A DNA stretch of 48,566 nucleotides. Source: Bacteroidales bacterium (lineage in GTDB: Bacteria > Bacteroidota > Bacteroidia > Bacteroidales > JAFGUD01). The notes beneath the pieces were generated by a model, which saw nothing but the letters and a program-made list of their open reading frames with translations, was not told where the DNA came from and ran no database searches. The translations under genes were made by a program, and so were the position numbers. The stretch is from contig JAFGXO010000098.1 of the NCBI GenBank assembly GCA_016936595.1, positions 1 to 48,566 on the forward strand. Reading direction: 5' to 3'. Below are positions 27,783 to 36,347 of this stretch, piece after piece; within the stretch, counting starts at the first letter, position 1; each line of letters begins with the position of its first letter.

Positions 27783-30700
27783 ATGCAAAACAAAGGAGCA
27801 ATTAGGTTACTTATTTTCGCCTTAATTCTTGTAACAGTTTATCAGTTATCATTCACATTTTTTGCCTTAAAAGCTAAAAATGACGCACAAGATTATGGAA
27901 AAGGTGACTACAGCAAAGAAGTTGCTTACCTCGATTCGATGAAAAACGTAGAGGTATATAACTTATTAATTAAGAATTATACACTTAAAGACTGTCAAGA
28001 CAGACAACTAAACCTTGGTTTGGACTTGCAAGGAGGTATGAACGTTATTCTGCAAGTATCAGTACCAAATTTAGTTAAAGAATTGTCATTCAACACAGGT
28101 GATCCTACTTTTAATGCAGCATTTAATGCAGCAAATACAGAGTACAAAAAAGGAAAAGGAGACTTTCTGACGTTACTGGCTCAACAGTACAAAAACGAAA
28201 CTCCAAACGCATTAGCCGCTATCTTTTCTACTTCGCCAAATATGCCTGATTTAGTTGGATCCGAGTTCACTAACGATCAAGTAATTCAAGTGCTTAGAGA
28301 ACAAACTGATGCCGCTATCGACAACGCTTTTAACGTACTTCGTACTCGTATTGACCGTTTTGGTGTTACTCAACCTAACATACAACAACTCGAAAATCAA
28401 GATGGACGTATTTTAGTTGAACTACCCGGTGTAAAAGATGAAGACCGTGTTAGAGGCTTACTACAAAGAAGTGCTTCGTTAGAATTTTATTTAACTTACA
28501 ACGTTACCGAAATTTGGGGTATTCTTCAACAAGTTGATGCTCAATTAGCAACTATTTTAAAAAGAGATGATGTTAATGTTATTCCAAGCACAGACACCAA
28601 TTTAATAGCCCAAGACACAATAGATATTGACACTACCGGACCCTCTCTTCTTACAGATGTTGATACTAACAACACAATGATAAATGACACCACAGCATTA
28701 TCAATGGACGATAATATTGATCTTCACCCACTTATTGGAAGAATTTATCCTAATGCAGACCCTAATACCAATGAACTATACCAAAGTCCATTAGTTGGTT
28801 ATGTTAAAATGACTGACACTGCTGAAATTAACAGACTTCTTGCAATGCCCGAAGTACGTCAATTACTTCCAAGAGATTTAAGATTAGCTTGGTCGTTTGA
28901 ATCTATTACAACCGACAATGGAGATATAATTTTTGAGCTAATTGCTCTTAAAACTGAAAAAGACGGAACAGCTCAATTAGACGGAGATGTAATTACAAAT
29001 GCTCGTCACAACTTTGACCAAACAAAAGGAAATGCCGAAGTAACAATGATAATGAACTCCGGTGCTGCTAAAGAATGGGCAGAACTTACCGGTCAAAATC
29101 TACAAAAATCAATCGCAATTGTTCTTGACGGAGAAGTATATTCTTATCCAACTGTTCAAAGTAAAATTACCGGAGGTGTTTCGCAAATTACCGGTAGATT
29201 TTCTATTGAAGAAGCTCAAGACCTTGCAAATGTTCTTAAATCAGGTAAACTTCCTGTTGTAATTAACATTGTTGAACTTAACCACGTTGGACCATCACTC
29301 GGAAAAGAATCAATTAGTGCAGGTATGTTATCATTCATAATTGCATTTATTGTAGTACTTATTTTTATGATACTATATTATAACAAAGCCGGTTGGGTTT
29401 CAGATATTGCACTTATAGCAAATATGTTTTTTATTATTGGAGTTCTTGCCTCACTTGGAGCAGTTTTAACATTACCAGGTATTGCCGGTATTGTTCTAAC
29501 AATTGGTATGTCGGTTGATGCGAACGTTATTATTTACGATAGAATTAGAGAGGAACTTAGAGCCGGTAAAGGAGTTAAAAAAGCCATAACAGATGGATAT
29601 GCAAATGCATACTCAGCAATCATTGATGCAAACGTTACTACTTTATTAACGGGTATTATTCTTTATATTTTCGGACACGGACCTATCCAAGGTTTTGCAA
29701 CTACTTTAATTATTGGTATTTTCACTTCTCTATTTTCTGCAATCTTTATTACAAGAATTATTTTTGAAGGTTTACTTACTAAAAATAAAGAAATCAAATT
29801 TTCAGCTAAATGGAGTGAAAACATTCTTTCTAATCCTAAAGTTAATTTCTTAAGCAAAAGAAAAACTTGGTATATTGTTTCAGGAGTTGTTATTCTTTTA
29901 AGTATTGGCTCACTTGCTATTAAAGGCTTAGATCTTGGTGTTGACTTTATTGGAGGACGTACTTACGTTATCAGATTTGACGAAAATAAATCAATTAATA
30001 CTACAGAATTAACTGGGTACTTATACAACGAATTTGGATCATCACCCGAAGTAAAAACTTTTGGTTCAGATAATCAAGTTAAAATAACAACAAAATACGA
30101 GATTGAAAGCGACGATCCTAATATTGAAGATATTATTATTAAAAAAATGTACACAGCTTTATCTCCGATTTTAAATGCTGATGTTGATCTTGAAACTTTT
30201 AAAGATGACTATATTATGTCATCTCAAAAAGTAGGACCAACAATTGCCAGCGATATTAAAAAGGCAGCAGGATACTCAGTGTTCTTTGCACTACTTGTAA
30301 TATTCATGTACATATTTATTCGTTTTAAAAACTGGCAATTTGGACTTGGAGCTACTGTTGCTCTACTTCACGACAGTATTATTACTCTTGGTATATTCTC
30401 AATTTTCTGGGGCATATTACCGTTCTCTTTAGAAATTGACCAAGCATTTATTGCCGCAATTCTTACAGTTGTTGGATACTCTGTTAACGATACCGTTATT
30501 ATTTTTGACCGTATTCGTGAATTCCTAAACATACACCCAAAACGCGATAAAGAAGACACTATTAACTCTGCTCTAAACAGCACACTTAGTCGTACTTTAA
30601 ATACTTCTTTAACTACATTCTTTGTGCTTTTAACCATATTTATTTTTGGTGGAACAGTTATTAGAGGTTTTGTATTTGCTCTTATGGTTGGTGTTATTGT

Positions 30701-30923
30701 TGGAACTTACTCTTCATTATTTATTGCATCTCCTATCACATTTGACACTCTTAGAAGAAGTGTAATTAAAGAAGAAAAAGTGAAAGACGTTGAGCAAGAA
30801 AAAGAAAAAATTATTTCTCAAACAAATATTATAGAAGAAACTGAAGAAGAAAGAACAGAAAGACTTAAAAAAGAAGAAAGAAAAAAAGCCCAAAAACGAA
30901 AAAAGAAAAAATTTAAAAAATAA
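27783..30923 (+). CDS. secDF: Protein translocase subunit SecDF
   Basis: A 1046-residue fusion of SecD (about 1-640) and SecF (about 680-1010), the usual form in Bacteroidota. It uses the proton gradient to assist Sec-dependent export at the inner membrane. The first helix (13-29) is followed by the SecD motif LNLGLDLQGGMNV, a large periplasmic domain with an acidic Thr/Asp-rich insertion (about 270-320, LIAQDTIDIDTTGPS), and the TM block with GMSVDANVIIYDRIREEL. SecF has GVDFIGGRTYVIRF and GYSVNDTVIIFDRIREFL. The C-terminus is a highly charged Lys/Glu tail that may contact the ribosome or membrane lipids. Alone in its operon; a promoter upstream and terminator downstream are both clear. Confidence 0.96.
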   Translation: MQNKGAIRLLIFALILVTVYQLSFTFFALKAKNDAQDYGKGDYSKEVAYLDSMKNVEVYNLLIKNYTLKDCQDRQLNLGLDLQGGMNVILQVSVPNLVKELSFNTGDPTFNAAFNAANTEYKKGKGDFLTLLAQQYKNETPNALAAIFSTSPNMPDLVGSEFTNDQVIQVLREQTDAAIDNAFNVLRTRIDRFGVTQPNIQQLENQDGRILVELPGVKDEDRVRGLLQRSASLEFYLTYNVTEIWGILQQVDAQLATILKRDDVNVIPSTDTNLIAQDTIDIDTTGPSLLTDVDTNNTMINDTTALSMDDNIDLHPLIGRIYPNADPNTNELYQSPLVGYVKMTDTAEINRLLAMPEVRQLLPRDLRLAWSFESITTDNGDIIFELIALKTEKDGTAQLDGDVITNARHNFDQTKGNAEVTMIMNSGAAKEWAELTGQNLQKSIAIVLDGEVYSYPTVQSKITGGVSQITGRFSIEEAQDLANVLKSGKLPVVINIVELNHVGPSLGKESISAGMLSFIIAFIVVLIFMILYYNKAGWVSDIALIANMFFIIGVLASLGAVLTLPGIAGIVLTIGMSVDANVIIYDRIREELRAGKGVKKAITDGYANAYSAIIDANVTTLLTGIILYIFGHGPIQGFATTLIIGIFTSLFSAIFITRIIFEGLLTKNKEIKFSAKWSENILSNPKVNFLSKRKTWYIVSGVVILLSIGSLAIKGLDLGVDFIGGRTYVIRFDENKSINTTELTGYLYNEFGSSPEVKTFGSDNQVKITTKYEIESDDPNIEDIIIKKMYTALSPILNADVDLETFKDDYIMSSQKVGPTIASDIKKAAGYSVFFALLVIFMYIFIRFKNWQFGLGATVALLHDSIITLGIFSIFWGILPFSLEIDQAFIAAILTVVGYSVNDTVIIFDRIREFLNIHPKRDKEDTINSALNSTLSRTLNTSLTTFFVLLTIFIFGGTVIRGFVFALMVGVIVGTYSSLFIASPITFDTLRRSVIKEEKVKDVEQEKEKIISQTNIIEETEEERTERLKKEERKKAQKRKKKKFKK

Positions 30924-30942
30924 CATTTTATTATTTTAAAAG

Positions 30943-30969
30943 AGCCTCATTTGAATGAGGCTTTTTTTT
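30943..30969 (+). terminator. Rho-independent terminator of secDF
   Basis: AGCCTCATT (30943-30951) and AATGAGGCT (30954-30962) are fully complementary, followed by a run of seven T or more. It starts 20 bases after the secDF stop. Confidence 0.92.
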
Positions 30970-30975
30970 ATGCAA

Positions 30976-30993
30976 ATTGCAAACGTTTGCAAT
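30976..30993. promoter_or_regulatory. Perfect 18-bp palindrome, LacI/PurR-type operator candidate
   Basis: ATTGCAAACGTTTGCAAT is its own reverse complement. Its core GCAAACGTTTGC is the core of the well known PurR operator and fits the general LacI-family pattern with a central CG. It lies right after the secDF terminator and about 70 bases upstream of the lectin gene start, so it most likely controls that gene. Which regulator binds is unknown; none of the LacI family is encoded in this window. Confidence 0.6.
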
Positions 30994-31034
30994 AAAATTA
31001 CGAAAAAATTTAAAATATTGTGTTAATTTTAAGT

Positions 31035-31042
31035 TAAATTTG
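31035..31042 (+). promoter_or_regulatory. Candidate -7 element of the lectin gene
   Basis: TAAATTTG, a full match to TAnnTTTG, 18 bases before the ATG at 31061. A TTG at 31018-31020 is closer (14 bases) than usual. The palindrome at 30976-30993 would be centred about 64 bases upstream of the expected transcript start. Confidence 0.4.
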
Positions 31043-31060
31043 TTCAAAATAATTTGAGTT

Positions 31061-33367
31061 ATGAAACTGATAAAATTTACACTTGTTTTTTTTGTATTAC
31101 TTAGTTTGAACTTAAAAGTTTTTAGCCAAAACGAACTTAATACAAGTGATGGCAATACAGTTTATGATATTGTTTCATCTAACCCCGTAGTTATAGACCC
31201 AAACCTCACAGTAACAACAACATCAAGCATAAATAATGCAATTGTGCTAATTAGCGAAGGTTATATTCAATCAGACGATATTTTAATATACCCCAACATT
31301 TTACACGGCGTATCCGGTAGTTATAACTCTTCAAACGGAATTTTAACTTTATCAGGAAATGCTACCGCAGCACAATATCAAGAAATTTTACGAACTATTC
31401 AGTTCAACACAACCGGAACACCATTACAAACAATTGATAGAGTTATAACCTTTTCATTAGGCGATGCTCTTCCATTTTATCCTTGCGGGCAAACAGAACC
31501 TCATTTTTATAAACTAATAAACGCTTATGCAAATGACTGGATTGGAGCCAGAAACCATGCAAGCTCACAAACTTATTTTGGTTTTCAAGGATATTTAGCT
31601 ACAATAACTTGTGCTGAAGAAAACAGCTTTATTACTCAAAAACTTGACGCATCTGCTTTTATCGGAGCTTCAGATATTGATGCCGAAGGTGTTTGGAAAT
31701 GGATGACCGGTCCGGAAGCAGGAACAATATTTTGGAATAACGGAACAACAATAACTTATGATAATTGGAATGCAAACGGAGAACCTAACAACACTGCGGG
31801 AGAAGAACATTACGCTTGTATTTACGGACAAAATCACCCCACTTGGGGACAAACAGGATTCTGGAACGACATCAGACAATTCCCTGAAGCATTAGACTTA
31901 ATTGCCGGATACGTTATAGAATTTGGCGGAATGGCGGGAGATCCGCCCCTAAATATTGCCGACACAAAAACTATTGTTTTTCAAAATTCACCTCAATTAA
32001 ATTTAACTGTTACCGGCAGTACTGTTTGCGAAGGAGATAATGGAACTGTTATTATTCAAGGCACTGAATTAAACGTTGAATATGAAGCTTTTATAGGAAC
32101 AACATCAGTTGGAACAGTAAATGGAACCGGAGGAAATGTGCAAATAACAATTCCAACAAATAACTTAGTTATTGGAGCAAATATAGTTACATTTACTGCC
32201 GATAATGGAACTTTTTCGGGAAATTTAACAAATTCAGCAACAATAAACGTAATTCAAAATCCTAATAACACCAACACTGTTTTAGGAAATACAATTTGCT
32301 CAGGAAACACAGCAGAAATTATTATCCTATCATCTGAAAATAACATCTTATACGAAGCCTTTATTGGAACAACATCAGTTGGAAATACAAACGGCACCGG
32401 CAACAACGTGTCAATTTCTGTTGCTGCTTCTTATTTACAAACAGGCGAAAATATTATCCATGTTATTGCCTCCAACGGAAATTGCGAAATTCAATTAACC
32501 GATACAGCTGCAATTAACGTTATACCGGGACCGGCTAATTCTAATATTGTTACAGGTTCATCAATATGTGCTGGAGATGATGGTATAGTTACCATTATTT
32601 CTTCTGAAACAAATATTGAATACGAAGCCTTTATTGGAACAACATCAGTTGGAAATGCTACCGGAAACGGAAATAACTTATCTATAAATATTTCAGCTTC
32701 ATATTTACAAGAAGGTGAAAATATTATAGATGTATTTGCTTCAAACGGAATTTGTAATACCCAATTAAATGACACCACCGGATTATGGCTTTATTTAATA
32801 AACATGCCGAACATTTTAACCGAAGGAAGTCAGATTAACTACGGTGAAAACGGCACAATAACACTGTTAGAATCCGAAGATAATATTACTTATAATTTAT
32901 ACCATGTAACAAATGATAGCAGCACTTTTGTTGCAAACCTAATCGGAAACGGAAGCGAAATAGCTTTTGATATTCCTGCTAATTTATTATTTGAGGGAGA
33001 AAATAATTTTAATATTTATGCCCAAAACGGAAAATGTTCAGAATTAGTTGGTAATGACGTAGTTATAGTACAAGCAGAAGTTGATATCCCTGATGGATTT
33101 TCGCCAAATCAAAATGGAATAAACGACTATTTTGTTATTGACGGAATTGATGCCTATCCACTTAACATTGTTAAAATATTTAACCGTTGGGGAACTCTTG
33201 TTTTTGAAATGCCAAATTACGATAATAACATAAACGTTTGGGACGGAAAATCGAACAAAGGAATTAAAATTGGCGGCGATTATTTACCCGAAGGAACATA
33301 TTTTTACGTTGTTGACCTTGGAAACAATTTAACTCCAATAAAAGGCACACTTTATCTAAAAAGATAA
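31061..33367 (+). CDS. T9SS type B surface protein with C-type lectin domain
   Basis: A 768-residue secreted protein. Signal peptide 1-23. Residues about 28-135 form a cadherin-like beta domain (VVIDPNLTV, ISEGYIQSDD). About 140-290 is a C-type lectin-like domain: cysteines at 142, 184 and 253, the motif EPN at 241-243 and WND at 268-270, so the long-loop calcium/sugar site is kept; in studied lectins EPN goes with mannose/glucose-type ligands. About 314-668 holds four 90-residue beta repeats. About 672-768 is a gliding-motility-type (CHU_C, type B) sorting domain: DGFSPNQNGINDYF, IFNRWGTLVF, LPEGTYFYVV. The protein should be exported by T9SS and kept on or released from the surface. It heads a run with PorP/SprF and OmpA genes that probably belong to the same system. 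Confidence 0.88.
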   Translation: MKLIKFTLVFFVLLSLNLKVFSQNELNTSDGNTVYDIVSSNPVVIDPNLTVTTTSSINNAIVLISEGYIQSDDILIYPNILHGVSGSYNSSNGILTLSGNATAAQYQEILRTIQFNTTGTPLQTIDRVITFSLGDALPFYPCGQTEPHFYKLINAYANDWIGARNHASSQTYFGFQGYLATITCAEENSFITQKLDASAFIGASDIDAEGVWKWMTGPEAGTIFWNNGTTITYDNWNANGEPNNTAGEEHYACIYGQNHPTWGQTGFWNDIRQFPEALDLIAGYVIEFGGMAGDPPLNIADTKTIVFQNSPQLNLTVTGSTVCEGDNGTVIIQGTELNVEYEAFIGTTSVGTVNGTGGNVQITIPTNNLVIGANIVTFTADNGTFSGNLTNSATINVIQNPNNTNTVLGNTICSGNTAEIIILSSENNILYEAFIGTTSVGNTNGTGNNVSISVAASYLQTGENIIHVIASNGNCEIQLTDTAAINVIPGPANSNIVTGSSICAGDDGIVTIISSETNIEYEAFIGTTSVGNATGNGNNLSINISASYLQEGENIIDVFASNGICNTQLNDTTGLWLYLINMPNILTEGSQINYGENGTITLLESEDNITYNLYHVTNDSSTFVANLIGNGSEIAFDIPANLLFEGENNFNIYAQNGKCSELVGNDVVIVQAEVDIPDGFSPNQNGINDYFVIDGIDAYPLNIVKIFNRWGTLVFEMPNYDNNINVWDGKSNKGIKIGGDYLPEGTYFYVVDLGNNLTPIKGTLYLKR
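32000..33065 (+). repeat. Four in-frame repeats of about 270 bp in the lectin gene
   Basis: The matching segment YEAFIGTTSVG is encoded starting at about 32081, 32351 and 32621, an exact spacing of 270 bases (90 residues); the second and third copies share 36 identical bases there. A fourth, more diverged copy follows. They likely form stacked Ig-like domains that extend the lectin from the cell. Confidence 0.8.
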
Positions 33368-33395
33368 CAAATTTTTAAACCGAAAAAATTGATAT

Positions 33396-34325
33396 ATGCG
33401 AAAAATAACACTTCTATTTGCATCAATCATAATTAGTTGCAGTATTTTTGCTCAACAAGAAGCAATGTTTACAAATTACATGTTTAACACCCAAGCCGTT
33501 AACCCTGCTTATGCCGGCAGCTTAAACGCCCTATCGGTTACAACTTTAAACAGAGCTCAGTGGCTTGGATTTGATGGAGCACCTCTTACTCAAACTTTAT
33601 CCATTAATGCTCCAATTATCAACAAAAATATAGGTTTAGGATTTTCAATACTAAATGATAAAATAGGCTTTGTTAATAAAACATATTTATTTGCAGATTT
33701 TGCTTATAAAATAAAATTAAATAATAACGCATGGTTATCATTCGGAGTAAAAGCCGGAGTAAATCACCGAAAAGCCAATTTTAGCGGAATGAATCTTGAA
33801 ACAGCAGCTGACCCTGATTTTGCTCAAAATCTAATTAGCGACTGGTTGCCTAATTTTGGTGCAGGAATTTATTATTATACAAACAAATACTACATAGGAA
33901 TTTCGATTCCAAAAATATTAGAAAACAGCTATAACATTAACTCTGCAAGTACATTAGCTGACTTGGGCGGCGAACAAAAACACTACTTTTTTATTGCCGG
34001 ATATTTATTTGATTTAAGCGACACATGGAAATTTAAACCAACAACTTACATAAAAATTACAAAAGCTGCACCTATACAGATAGATTTATCAACACAATTT
34101 ATTTATAATGATAAATTTTGGCTCGGGTCAATGTTCAGAGGCGGTGATGCTATTGGAATTTTAGCCGGATTTTATTTGAACCAACAACTTTCGTTCGGTT
34201 ATTCGTATGATTGGTCGTTTGCAAATCGCACATTTAAATACAATTCAGGCAGCCACGAAGTTTTTTTAAAATATGATGGCATTTTTTCAAACACAAAAGA
34301 AATTATTTCACCAAGATATTTTTAA
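33396..34325 (+). CDS. PorP/SprF family type IX secretion-associated outer-membrane protein
   Basis: A 309-residue protein with a signal peptide (MRKITLLFASIIISCSIFAQQ) and the family motif MFTNYMFNTQAVNPAYAG near residues 24-41. The rest alternates short hydrophobic strands (LGFSILNDKIGF, FADFAYKIKL, LNQQLSFGYSYDW) as expected for a barrel. SprF/PorP-type proteins are needed for secretion or surface attachment of particular T9SS type B cargo, and genes of this family typically lie beside the cargo they serve. Here it is 28 bases downstream of the type B lectin, strong contextual support. It appears to be a cargo-linked paralogue rather than the core PorP. Confidence 0.9.
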   Translation: MRKITLLFASIIISCSIFAQQEAMFTNYMFNTQAVNPAYAGSLNALSVTTLNRAQWLGFDGAPLTQTLSINAPIINKNIGLGFSILNDKIGFVNKTYLFADFAYKIKLNNNAWLSFGVKAGVNHRKANFSGMNLETAADPDFAQNLISDWLPNFGAGIYYYTNKYYIGISIPKILENSYNINSASTLADLGGEQKHYFFIAGYLFDLSDTWKFKPTTYIKITKAAPIQIDLSTQFIYNDKFWLGSMFRGGDAIGILAGFYLNQQLSFGYSYDWSFANRTFKYNSGSHEVFLKYDGIFSNTKEIISPRYF

Positions 34326-34372
34326 ACAATATTTTTTAAGAAGCAATATTACTTATTTTAAATTACAAACAG

Positions 34373-36220
34373 ATGAAAAAATATTTACTTTTTTTTACTA
34401 TTATATTTTCAAACTCACTAATTAACGCCCAAATAAATTATCTAAAACCGGGAAGTTCGTTGTTCACTATAAAAAATTTAAGCATTAACACAGAACATCA
34501 AGATTTTGGGGCAATTTTTTATAAAGATAAAATTGTTTTTTCTTCTACAAATGCAAATGCTCAACTTTTAAACAGAAAATGGTCGTACAATGATTTGCCA
34601 TTTTTAGATTTATATATTGCTGATATTGACCCTAATACACAAGAATTTACAAAAATAAACGAATTTAATAAACAGGCAAACAAAAAATACAACGAAGGAC
34701 CGGCAGCATTTACAGCCGATGGAAACTTGATGATTTTTACCACAAATAATTACGATGCCGACAAATCAGCAGATACATTTAAATTAGAACTTTTTTCATC
34801 AAAATTAGTTGGTGATAAGTGGCAGCAAAAAACAGCTCTTCCATTCAATAACGATAAATATTCTGTTGGACAAGCTGCTATTTCGCCCGACGGGAAAATC
34901 ATTTTTTTTGCTTCAAATATGCCCGGAGGATACGGGGGTGTTGATCTTTACATAAGTAATTTTAACGGCGGGAAATGGTCAACTCCAAAAAATTTAGGCA
35001 ACAAAATAAATACTTCAGGTAACGAAATGTTCCCTTTTTTGCATAAAGATGGATTGCTTTTTTTCTCTTCAGATGGTTTTAACGGAATTGGTGGCTTAGA
35101 TGTTTTTGTTTGCGATATTTCTAATCCAAATAATCCCTCAACTCCAAAAAATTTGGGCTCACCCATTAATAGCACATCAGATGATTTTTCTTTCATTTTA
35201 GACGAAAATCAACATAAAGGATATTTCTCTTCTGATAGAAATTCAGGAAAAGGAAATGATGATATTTATTCATTTTTATTATCCGAAAAAATAACATTAA
35301 ACACAATTATAACAGGTACAATTTACAACAAATTAGACAGCACCGTTATACCTAATGTAAAAATAACAATTTTTAATCAAAATAACGACAGTTTAACAAC
35401 AATAACAACAAATTCTCAGGGTGAATATGAATATTCAACTAACGATAACGGAAGTTCATTTAAAATAAAAGGATTAAAAAATAAATATATTCCGGACTCT
35501 ATTGTGATATATACTAACAATAACGAAACTGAATATTCAGCTGATTTATATTTAGAAAAAATATACGAATTTAACTTTAACTGTTTGGTTATCAATAAAA
35601 ATAATCAAAAAATAATTGAAAATGCAGTAGTTTATTTTACTGATAATATTACCGGAAAAAAAGACACACTTTTCTCAAATTTTGAAGGAAAATTTAGCAT
35701 TGATTTAACAGGACACAAAATAAATGACCAATTAAGCTTTGAATTTTTATCAATAAAACCAAATTTTGATACCACTTATTACTCTTTTGATACAACCCTA
35801 TCAAGTGAAGGAAGTTACAATACAGTAATTAGAATGAAAAAAACAGTTTTTACTGTTGCAGATATTATAGATTTAAACCCTATTTTCTTTGAATTTGATA
35901 AATATAACATCACTTCCGAAGCGGCATACGAATTAGATAAAATTGTAAAACTTATGAACGATAAACCAAATATGGTTGTTGAAGTAAAATCATATACAGA
36001 TTGTAAAGGATCAAAATCATACAATATGCGTTTATCACAAAAAAGAGCAGAATCTACAATTGCTTATATTCAAGATAAAATAACAAATCCATCAAGAATA
36101 TCGGGGCAAGGATACGGCGAAATTGATCTTAATACAAACGGTGATTGTCCGCCCGATAATCAACCTTCGCCCGACCAACAATTAAGCAGAAAAACAGAAT
36201 TTGTAATTATTAAAATGTAA
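34373..36220 (+). CDS. OmpA-family protein with PD40 propeller and peptidoglycan-binding domain
   Basis: A 615-residue protein with a signal peptide (about 1-19, ending INAQ). Residues about 40-310 hold WD40-like PD40 repeats (GQAAISPDGKIIFFASN, MFPFLHKDGLLFFSSDG, HKGYFSSDR), then a carboxypeptidase-regulatory-like beta domain (about 315-370), a second divergent beta domain (about 390-480) and an OmpA-C peptidoglycan-binding domain (about 500-615; FFEFDKYNITSEAA, SYTDCKGSKSYNMRLSQKRAES). This layout matches PorE and its paralogues, which anchor T9SS or its cargo machinery to peptidoglycan. The gene is 47 bases downstream of the PorP/SprF gene, completing the lectin module. Whether it serves the core secretion machine or only the lectin is not clear. 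Confidence 0.85.
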   Translation: MKKYLLFFTIIFSNSLINAQINYLKPGSSLFTIKNLSINTEHQDFGAIFYKDKIVFSSTNANAQLLNRKWSYNDLPFLDLYIADIDPNTQEFTKINEFNKQANKKYNEGPAAFTADGNLMIFTTNNYDADKSADTFKLELFSSKLVGDKWQQKTALPFNNDKYSVGQAAISPDGKIIFFASNMPGGYGGVDLYISNFNGGKWSTPKNLGNKINTSGNEMFPFLHKDGLLFFSSDGFNGIGGLDVFVCDISNPNNPSTPKNLGSPINSTSDDFSFILDENQHKGYFSSDRNSGKGNDDIYSFLLSEKITLNTIITGTIYNKLDSTVIPNVKITIFNQNNDSLTTITTNSQGEYEYSTNDNGSSFKIKGLKNKYIPDSIVIYTNNNETEYSADLYLEKIYEFNFNCLVINKNNQKIIENAVVYFTDNITGKKDTLFSNFEGKFSIDLTGHKINDQLSFEFLSIKPNFDTTYYSFDTTLSSEGSYNTVIRMKKTVFTVADIIDLNPIFFEFDKYNITSEAAYELDKIVKLMNDKPNMVVEVKSYTDCKGSKSYNMRLSQKRAESTIAYIQDKITNPSRISGQGYGEIDLNTNGDCPPDNQPSPDQQLSRKTEFVIIKM

Positions 36221-36275
36221 AAAAATCAAATAAAACACTTATTAATTAGTAATTAGTTAATAATTAAGTTCAATA

Positions 36276-36329
36276 TTACTTTTGTATTTGAAAAATGAAT
36301 ATGCACTTGAAAAAATTTAGCTACTTTTG
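36276..36329 (+). promoter_or_regulatory. Two candidate -7 elements upstream of mtaB
   Basis: TACTTTTG occurs twice, at 36277-36284 and 36322-36329, both full matches to TAnnTTTG. The downstream copy lies 18 bases before the ATG at 36348. Neither has a TTTG at ideal spacing. Confidence 0.35.
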
Positions 36330-36347
36330 CCGCCTTAATTAATTTTG

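Noticed and set aside
30717-30926. Phenylalanine-rich minus-strand frame opposite the end of secDF
   Set aside because: It is the reverse complement of the lysine-rich SecDF tail, so its composition is an artefact.
32000-33065. Regular 270-bp repeats as a CRISPR or mobile element
   Set aside because: They are in frame within a single gene and encode beta repeats; there are no spacers or cas genes.
36221-36275. AT-rich inverted sequence after the OmpA gene as terminator
   Set aside because: The arms (TTATTAATTA and TTAATAATTA) are imperfect, have no G-C pairs and no clear T-run follows.
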